From Providencia alcalifaciens (GTDB lineage: Bacteria > Pseudomonadota > Gammaproteobacteria > Enterobacterales > Enterobacteriaceae), in assembly GCF_020271745.1 (NCBI RefSeq), contig NZ_CP084296.1, forward strand, positions 1,612,001-1,676,000: a DNA stretch of 64,000 nt. Reading direction: 5' to 3'. The position numbers and the translations under genes are program-made. This document shows, in pieces, positions 58,549-64,000 of this stretch (its first letter is position 1; every line of letters begins with the position of its first letter). Below the pieces are notes generated by a model. The model did no database searches, was not told the DNA's origin, and saw only the letters and a list, made by a program, of their open reading frames with translations.

Positions 58549-59589
58549 ATGAAAAAACTCGAACTGATTAACATGGGTAAAAGCTACGCAGGGCACTGCG
58601 TGATCCCTCAAGTGGATTTAACCATCGACAATGGCGAATTTGTGGTGTTTGTTGGTCCTTCTGGCTGTGGGAAATCCACGTTGCTACGTATGATTGCAGG
58701 GCTTGAATCCATCACTGAGGGGGAGCTGAAACTCAATGGTCAACCTCTAAATGATGTGCATCCCTCACTGCGACAAGTGGCAATGGTGTTCCAATCCTAT
58801 GCCCTATATCCCCACATGAGCGTGGAAAAAAATATGGGATTCCCGCTGAAGATGGCGGGAATGAGTGCGCGAGAAATTACCCAAAAAGTACGGGAAACCG
58901 CAGAGAATTTACAATTAACCCATTTGCTTGACAGACTTCCATCGGCACTCTCTGGTGGGCAGCGTCAACGGGTGGCGATTGGTCGCGCGATTGTGCGTGA
59001 CCCTGAGTTATTTTTGTTTGATGAACCGCTGTCTAACCTTGATGCCAAATTACGCGGCGAGATGCGTATTTACTTGAAGCAACTTCATCAAAATTTGAAA
59101 GCCACCATGATTTACGTGACTCACGACCAAGTTGAAGCGATGACTTTGGCTGACCGTATTGTGGTTTTAAATCAAGGGTGTATTGAGCAAGTTGGCACGC
59201 CTGAAACGTTGTACCAGCAGCCAGCCAATAAATTTGTGGCGTCATTTATTGGGTCACCAGTGATGAACTTTCTCGCGCCGCAAATGTTTGACTCAATCGA
59301 TATTCCACGACCCACAGAAGCGGAGTGTGTGGGCGTTCGCCCTAATCAAGTGATGGTGGATAGCCAAAACCCAGATGCCTTTATGCCTATCACAGTGGTG
59401 GAGCCTCTTGGGCATTCTCGGCTCTACTATGGTGTATTACAAGGGCAGCATTTTGTGGTGGAGAGTGACCAGATTTATGGTGTGGGGGATAGGCTGCCAA
59501 TAAGCTTATCGCGTTCGACGCTGCATTTTTTTGATGGGCAGGAACAACGGATTGAGATGGCTAAGACAAGGACAAACCATGCAGCCTAG
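58549..59589 (+). CDS. ABC sugar transporter ATPase, MalK/UgpC type
   Basis: A 346-residue ATPase. Walker [11 protein letters not shown]-loop [13 protein letters not shown], signature [15 protein letters not shown], Walker [13 protein letters not shown] and switch His in [15 protein letters not shown] are present. A C-terminal TOBE regulatory domain follows (about 240-340). The last codons overlap the start of the MBL gene. Confidence 0.95.
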   Translation: MKKLELINMGKSYAGHCVIPQVDLTIDNGEFVVFVGPSGCGKSTLLRMIAGLESITEGELKLNGQPLNDVHPSLRQVAMVFQSYALYPHMSVEKNMGFPLKMAGMSAREITQKVRETAENLQLTHLLDRLPSALSGGQRQRVAIGRAIVRDPELFLFDEPLSNLDAKLRGEMRIYLKQLHQNLKATMIYVTHDQVEAMTLADRIVVLNQGCIEQVGTPETLYQQPANKFVASFIGSPVMNFLAPQMFDSIDIPRPTEAECVGVRPNQVMVDSQNPDAFMPITVVEPLGHSRLYYGVLQGQHFVVESDQIYGVGDRLPISLSRSTLHFFDGQEQRIEMAKTRTNHAA

Positions 59590-60319
59590 TTTTCAAGTTA
59601 CGGTAGTGGGAACGGGGGATGCTTATGATAGTGAGCGCACCAATGCTAGCATTCTTGTGAAAGAATCAGATTACCAATTGCTGGTGGATTGTGGCCCGAC
59701 GGTGCCTCAAGCACTGTTTGGACAAATGCATGTGGAAGAATTGGATGCTATCTATTTGACCCACACTCATCCTGATCACTGTCTTGGGCTGACCACATTA
59801 CTCAATTGGATGGATTCGTACCGACGCCAGCGCCCACTGACAATTATTGCTCAGCGAGAACAATGGGCGCTATTGGCGCCGCTTCTTGCCTTTGCCCATT
59901 GGCCAAAAGCGCAATTAGGTTTTGAGATCATCCAAAAAAAGAGTGAAGAGATTCAATGTATTGGTAATTGGAAAGTGACGACGGCGTTAACCCAACATTC
60001 AGTAAGTAATCGCAGTTTACACCTAACGGCGAATTCGGGGCGTAGCCTGTTTTATTCAGGGGATGGTGAGATTTCACCCCAAGGGGAGCAATTGGCACGG
60101 CAAAGCGATTGGGTGTTTTTGGAGTGTGAAACCCTCGATATTCATCCAAGTCACGGCTCTTGGGCGTCACTCCAGCAACGGCTGAAATCGTTATCGCCTA
60201 AACCGAATAGCCAATGGCGGCTTTATCATATTGAACCACGTTACCGAGATAGCCTACGTCAACAGATTGCCGAATATCGGTTTCTTCAGTTGGCTCAGCA
60301 GGGGGAATACTTATCATGA
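59579..60319 (+). CDS. Metallo-beta-lactamase-fold hydrolase in the ABC operon
   Basis: A 246-residue cytoplasmic enzyme of the RNase Z/PhnP-like MBL group. Metal ligands can be assigned: His62, His64, Asp66 and His67 in THTHPDHC, His140 in TQHSVS, Asp162 in SGDG and His217 in YHIEPRY. The start is placed at 59579, overlapping the ATPase stop, with AAGGA upstream. Its LacI neighbour starts within its stop as ATGA. Location inside a sugar transporter operon suggests it acts on the imported compound, perhaps a phosphodiester. That is inference; no substrate is known. Confidence 0.85.
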   Translation: MQPSFQVTVVGTGDAYDSERTNASILVKESDYQLLVDCGPTVPQALFGQMHVEELDAIYLTHTHPDHCLGLTTLLNWMDSYRRQRPLTIIAQREQWALLAPLLAFAHWPKAQLGFEIIQKKSEEIQCIGNWKVTTALTQHSVSNRSLHLTANSGRSLFYSGDGEISPQGEQLARQSDWVFLECETLDIHPSHGSWASLQQRLKSLSPKPNSQWRLYHIEPRYRDSLRQQIAEYRFLQLAQQGEYLS

Positions 60320-61329
60320 TGCAAAATCGAAAAGTGACGGCATCGGATGTGGCGGAAGTGGCGGGCGTTTCCCGTTCGTCGGTATCCCGGGCATTTACCG
60401 AAGGCGCGAGTATCCACCCGAAAAAGCAGCAAAAGATTTTAGATGTGGCGAAGCGGTTGGGTTATCAACCTAATTTTTTTGCTCGTACACTGAGCACGCC
60501 TAACCAGAAAAAACGTTCCAATATTGTGGCGATTCTTGTCAGTGACTTATCGAACCCGTATGAATCCTACTTGTTTGAAGCCTTATCCAGCGCATTACAA
60601 GGGTACGGAAAGCAGCCGATGCTGTTGAATGTGAAACAGGCGGACGACCTTGATGCGGCGATTTTGCAATTATCGGGGTATCAAATTGATGGGGTTGTCG
60701 CTGTGGTGGGGTCACTGCCAGCGGAGCATTTTCATCAATGTTTAAAGCTCTCTTTACCACTAATCACACTGGGGCGAAGTGATGCAGCTGGGTTTATCTC
60801 TTCAGTACAAACGGATAACCCATTAGCCGGAGAAATGGCGGCAAAATACCTATTAAGTTTAGGCTTATCTCGGTTGGGATTTCTGGCAGGACGTGGAGAT
60901 GGACAAGCATCAAATGAACGCTATCAAGGCTTTAAAAACCATTTAATGGCAGCAGGCTATCCTGAACCCATGTGCTTATCAGCGGGGAGCTATCGTTATC
61001 AAGCGGGCTTTGAGGCGGCGTTACAACATCAGCAGCAACTTCAATCACTGGATGGCTTATTTTGTGCCGCAGATTCTTTAGCACTGGGGGTAATGGATTG
61101 TTGCCGGCAAGCGCTGAATATCACGATTCCCGCGCAACTCAGGATAGTGGGATGTGATGATATTCCGATGGCGGGGTGGGAAGGGTATCAACTTACCACA
61201 TTGGCACAGCCTGTGGATCGCATTGCCCAGCAAGTGATTACCTTACTTGAAGGCATTTGGGCGCAGTCAGAGAATCAACCGAATCTTATCAAGCTTGAGC
61301 CTGAGCTGATTGTGCGCAAAAGCGCATAA
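60316..61329 (+). CDS. LacI-family transcriptional regulator
   Basis: A 337-residue repressor. The N-terminal helix-turn-helix and hinge (TASDVAEVAGVSRSSVSRAF, PNFFARTLST) are followed by a periplasmic-binding-like ligand domain (ILVSDLSNPYESYLFEAL, LGRSDAAGFISSVQTDN, GCDDIPMAGWEG). It overlaps the MBL gene by ATGA and is last in the operon. It probably represses its own operon through the palindrome at 55490-55507, with the transported sugar or a product as inducer. Confidence 0.92.
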   Translation: MMQNRKVTASDVAEVAGVSRSSVSRAFTEGASIHPKKQQKILDVAKRLGYQPNFFARTLSTPNQKKRSNIVAILVSDLSNPYESYLFEALSSALQGYGKQPMLLNVKQADDLDAAILQLSGYQIDGVVAVVGSLPAEHFHQCLKLSLPLITLGRSDAAGFISSVQTDNPLAGEMAAKYLLSLGLSRLGFLAGRGDGQASNERYQGFKNHLMAAGYPEPMCLSAGSYRYQAGFEAALQHQQQLQSLDGLFCAADSLALGVMDCCRQALNITIPAQLRIVGCDDIPMAGWEGYQLTTLAQPVDRIAQQVITLLEGIWAQSENQPNLIKLEPELIVRKSA

Positions 61330-61351
61330 AAAATGCCTCGGATGAGGCATT
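61326..61351 (-). terminator. Terminator of mobAB
   Basis: AATGCCTC (61332-61339) and GAGGCATT (61344-61351) pair perfectly; on the minus strand they run into TTTTTAT. It may also stop the LacI operon from the other side, though without a U-run there. Confidence 0.8.
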
Positions 61352-61362
61352 GAGAGTGGCAA

Positions 61363-61881
61363 TTACTGGCTTTTTTGCCACCAGGAAACAATATAGTCCG
61401 CTACCTGTTCAGGGTTATTGATATCCAATTGCGGGACGTCGGTATCGATGATTTCATTGCTGGCAACCGCCACAACATACTGGTCGATTAAGCCGTTTAG
61501 CGGTTTACCCACATCGGATCGAAATAGCGCGATTTTATCGATGGGCTCACTTTTGAATCCTTCCACTAAGATCAGATCTAATGAGGCGGGATCAAAACGG
61601 CTAGCCAGATAGCTCAGATCCATTTCATTGCATTCAGGGGTTTCCGTCATTAATGCCCAGCGCTGATTACTTGCCACTAACGTTTGGTCTGCACCTGCTT
61701 TGCGTAATTCATAGCTGTCTTTGCCCGGTGTATCAATCTCCATATCGTGATGCGTGTGCTTGATTAAGCCCACACGAATATGGCGCAGTCTCAGCAAAGG
61801 GATAACTTTCTTGAGCAAAGTTGTTTTCCCGGTGCCACTGTAGGCGGTGATCCCGAGTAGAGGTAACGTGTTCTGGTTCAT
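61363..61881 (-). CDS. mobB: Molybdopterin-guanine dinucleotide biosynthesis adaptor MobB
   Basis: A 172-residue GTP-binding protein. The P-loop AYSGTGKTTLL (residues 13-23) and the HTHHDMEIDTPGKDS region are visible. It assists MobA in attaching GMP to molybdopterin. It overlaps mobA by ATGA and is cotranscribed with it. Confidence 0.95.
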   Translation of the reverse strand: MNQNTLPLLGITAYSGTGKTTLLKKVIPLLRLRHIRVGLIKHTHHDMEIDTPGKDSYELRKAGADQTLVASNQRWALMTETPECNEMDLSYLASRFDPASLDLILVEGFKSEPIDKIALFRSDVGKPLNGLIDQYVVAVASNEIIDTDVPQLDINNPEQVADYIVSWWQKSQ

Positions 61882-62477
61882 GATTTTTTTTGTTGTAACT
61901 CCCAGTTACGGCTATCTTCCGGCGTATTTAAATTAGCAAACGAGCCGGTTTCAGAGGTAAATATGACACCTTTTGCATCAATTTCACGCATAAATAGCAT
62001 CAGTTTGCGATCTCCTCTTGCGAGGTAATCATCCAACGGTTTCTGAAGAGACCGATGGAGTAGGGTAAATGTCGGGTGTTCCCGTTCGTTATCGCAGGCG
62101 TAGCAGGCAAGGTGCTCACCTTTTTCGCGAAACATTTTTTCGGCTAAATCAGTTGGGAATTCGGGAACATCGCAAGGGACAAATAACAGCCAATCGGTGG
62201 TGACTTGATGGAGTGCAGCTTGCATACCGGCTAAGGGACCCGAAAAATCCGCGGTTAAATCCGTGAAAACGGGCAGCTGGCTCTGCGCATATTCTGCAGG
62301 GTGGCGATTAGCATTGATAATCAATTGACCGACTTGCGGTTGCAAACGTTCAATAATGTAGCGGTATAACGGCTTACCCAATAAAGGAATTAAACCCTTA
62401 TCTTGGCCGCCCATGCGGGTACCTTTTCCCCCAGCGAGGATAACGCCTGTAATCGACTGACGAAATGACATGTTCAA
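61878..62477 (-). CDS. mobA: Molybdenum cofactor guanylyltransferase MobA
   Basis: A 199-residue nucleotidyltransferase. The N-terminal signature ILAGGKGTRMGGQDKGLIPL and FVPCDVPEFP are visible. It transfers GMP to molybdopterin to form the bis-MGD cofactor for molybdoenzymes such as nitrate and formate dehydrogenases. It is divergent from yihD. Confidence 0.96.
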   Translation of the reverse strand: MNMSFRQSITGVILAGGKGTRMGGQDKGLIPLLGKPLYRYIIERLQPQVGQLIINANRHPAEYAQSQLPVFTDLTADFSGPLAGMQAALHQVTTDWLLFVPCDVPEFPTDLAEKMFREKGEHLACYACDNEREHPTFTLLHRSLQKPLDDYLARGDRKLMLFMREIDAKGVIFTSETGSFANLNTPEDSRNWELQQKKS

Positions 62478-62612
62478 TATCTCTGAAAATCTTAGCGAAA
62501 ATGTTTTAACGAACTTAAATAATTTTTTGAGTATAGTAAAAGCTAAAATCTATTCTATTTTCCTATAAAATCAATGAATATTAATACAAGAAACGGTTAA
62601 ACTTTACTTAGA

Positions 62613-62628
62613 TTGACAACTGTTCCCT
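62613..62628 (+). promoter_or_regulatory. CpxR-like box and -35 element upstream of yihD-srkA-dsbA
   Basis: TTTAC (62613-62617), five bases, then TTGAC (62623-62627) matches the CpxR pattern TTTAC-N5-TTTAC at nine of ten positions. It overlaps a consensus TTGACA (62623-62628). The -10 is unclear. The E. coli yihE-dsbA operon is Cpx-controlled, so this is the expected location. Confidence 0.5.
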
Positions 62629-62685
62629 TTTTCTCTTGTAGGATTATTGGTAACTTGTATCGAATATTCGTGATAAGGAATAAAC

Positions 62686-62955
62686 ATGAAATGCCATCGT
62701 TTAAATGAAGTCATTGAACTTCTGCATCCAGTATGGAAGGACAATTCAGATTTAAATTTAGTGCAATTACTGCAAAAACTGGCGGATGAAGCGGGTTTTA
62801 AAGGCAGTTTATCTGAACTGACAGACGACGTATTAATTTATCATCTAAAAATGCGTGGCACCGACAGTGATGCGGTGATCCCCGGTATTCAAAAAGATTA
62901 CGAAGATGATTTTAAAACGGCCATTCTACGCGCTCGTGGCATCATAAAAGACTAA
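62686..62955 (+). CDS. yihD: YihD family protein (DUF1040)
   Basis: An 89-residue cytosolic protein matching E. coli YihD throughout ([48 protein letters not shown]). The function is unknown. Its TAA stop directly abuts the ATG of srkA. Confidence 0.95.
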   Translation: MKCHRLNEVIELLHPVWKDNSDLNLVQLLQKLADEAGFKGSLSELTDDVLIYHLKMRGTDSDAVIPGIQKDYEDDFKTAILRARGIIKD

Positions 62956-63957
62956 ATGGACATGGATTTAACTGAACAATCAAGCTTCCACTTTAGTGGA
63001 ATCTCCCCAGATTTGATCCTTGATGCGTTGATGGAAGCGGGAATTTACCCGGAATCAGGGCTGACAGAGCTTAACAGCTACGAAAATCGCGTTTACCAAT
63101 TTCAGGATGAAAACCGCCAACGCTATGTGGTGAAATTTTATCGTCCTGAGCGTTGGAACCGTTCTCAAATTCAAGAAGAGCATGATTTTACCCTTGAGTT
63201 ACAAGATGAAGGCCTATCGGTGGCTGCGCCTTTAGAATTTGCCGGACAAACGGTATTAGAGTTTGGTGGGTTTATGTTTGCACTCTTTCCGAGTATCGGA
63301 GGGCGCCAATATGAAACGGATAACTTATTCCAGCTTGAGGGTGTCGGTCACTTATTAGGGCGTGTACATCAAATAGGTAAACAGCGAAACTTTGCATTTC
63401 GTCCGACTCTTGGAGTGGAAGAGTACCTTGACCAACCGAGAAATATTATCGCCACCAGTTCATTAATTACTGAACGTGATAAAGCACCATTGATAGATTC
63501 ACTGGATAAGTTGATTGCCCAAGTTAAAGCTCTGTGGCCTGCTCAGCAATCTTTTATTCGTCTACAAGGGGATTGCCATCCCGGCAATATTTTGTGGCGT
63601 GATGAAGCTTGGCTGGTGGATTTTGACGATGCACGCAATGGTCCTGCGGTGCAAGATTTATGGATGTTGCTTAATGGTTCGCGCCAAGAGCAAATTATCC
63701 AACTGGATACGTTGTTAGAAGCGTATAACGAGTTTTGTGATTTTGATGTACGTGAGTTAAAGCTGATTGAACCGCTGCGTGCGATGCGAATGGTGCATTA
63801 TTTAGGATGGATCCTTCGCCGCTGGCAAGATCCCGCTTTCCCGAAAGCATTTTCTTGGATCCAATCCGCTGATTTTTGGCAAAAACAATCTATCGAGTTT
63901 GCACAGCAAACTGAGCGGTTGTTAGATGTTCCTTTGCAATTGAACCCGCAATTTTAA
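62956..63957 (+). CDS. srkA: Stress response serine/threonine kinase SrkA (YihE/RdoA)
   Basis: A 333-residue kinase of the choline/aminoglycoside kinase fold. The nucleotide-binding Lys lies in YVVKFYRPERW, the catalytic loop is GDCHPGNILW and the metal-binding motif is VDFDDARNGP. In E. coli it counters MazEF-linked death and acts under Cpx control. The start abuts the yihD stop; another ATG lies two codons later. dsbA follows. Confidence 0.96.
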   Translation: MDMDLTEQSSFHFSGISPDLILDALMEAGIYPESGLTELNSYENRVYQFQDENRQRYVVKFYRPERWNRSQIQEEHDFTLELQDEGLSVAAPLEFAGQTVLEFGGFMFALFPSIGGRQYETDNLFQLEGVGHLLGRVHQIGKQRNFAFRPTLGVEEYLDQPRNIIATSSLITERDKAPLIDSLDKLIAQVKALWPAQQSFIRLQGDCHPGNILWRDEAWLVDFDDARNGPAVQDLWMLLNGSRQEQIIQLDTLLEAYNEFCDFDVRELKLIEPLRAMRMVHYLGWILRRWQDPAFPKAFSWIQSADFWQKQSIEFAQQTERLLDVPLQLNPQF

Positions 63958-63990
63958 TATTTAAGACTGTGTTTTTGGAGAACGTTTTCT

Positions 63991-64000
63991 ATGAAAAAAA
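63991..64000 (+). CDS. dsbA: Start of a gene expected to be dsbA (truncated by the window)
   Basis: The window ends ten bases into ATGAAAAAAA, preceded by GGAGAA nine bases upstream, 33 bp after srkA. Position after yihD-srkA and the lysine-rich beginning of a signal peptide suggest the disulfide oxidoreductase DsbA. The coding sequence itself is not visible. Confidence 0.6.

Overview
The window looks like a chromosomal segment from a member of the Morganellaceae, most probably Providencia. This is an inference from moderate-to-low GC, Enterobacterales-type gene order and protein sequences that resemble but clearly differ from E. coli; no database was searched. Almost everything is recognisable housekeeping sequence with short intergenic gaps. 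No phage, insertion sequence or CRISPR array is visible.

Layout. 1-1250: the end of an AT-rich fimbrial cluster (subunit, then chaperone). 1558-5904: the nitrogen-regulation operon glnA-glnL-glnG, with a sigma-54 promoter and two NtrC sites ahead of glnA and a further NtrC site on the glnL start region. 5921-6905: a PadR/YqjI-like regulator with a His/Cys-rich repeat, inserted between glnA and typA and controlled by three repeated operator-like boxes. 7239-9062: typA with a TTG start. 9147-10999: a hipA-hipB-type toxin-antitoxin pair with toxin first and palindromes on its promoter. 11198-13254: yihX, dtd, fabY. 13369-16658: yicH and xanP, with a PurR-type box. 16892-26874: gltS, then the conserved gmk-rpoZ-spoT-trmH-recG run, ligB and yicG. 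26983-33173: yidR, yidQ, yidE, avtA and tag. 33374-36668: glyQS and a proline tRNA. 37354-43073: dppABCDF dipeptide transporter. 43269-49428: a c-di-GMP phosphodiesterase homologue reduced to its sensor half, the inactive protease homologue yhjJ, a serine hydrolase, a nitronate monooxygenase and yhjD. 49604-52592: yqjC, rlmJ, gor. 52731-53657: a DUF4268/PD-(D/E)XK orphan. 53988-55340: a WYL regulator with a glutathione S-transferase. 55490-61329: an ABC sugar-type importer in one operon with a metallo-beta-lactamase-fold hydrolase and a LacI regulator, preceded by a LacI-type palindrome. 61363-64000: mobAB, yihD-srkA and the first codons of a gene expected to be dsbA.

How the parts work together. 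glnALG forms the NtrB/NtrC nitrogen loop. spoT, rpoZ and gmk link ppGpp and guanylate metabolism, and xanP supplies purine bases. dppABCDF imports dipeptides and is probably under GcvB-type small-RNA control. yihD-srkA-dsbA is an envelope-stress operon with a Cpx-like box.

I do not see a convincing wholly new system. The least explained items are the self-regulated ABC/MBL/LacI operon, the toxin-first hip module, the repeat-expanded metal-sensor regulator, the sensor-only PdeK remnant, and a recurring pattern of short tandem duplications at gene 3' ends.
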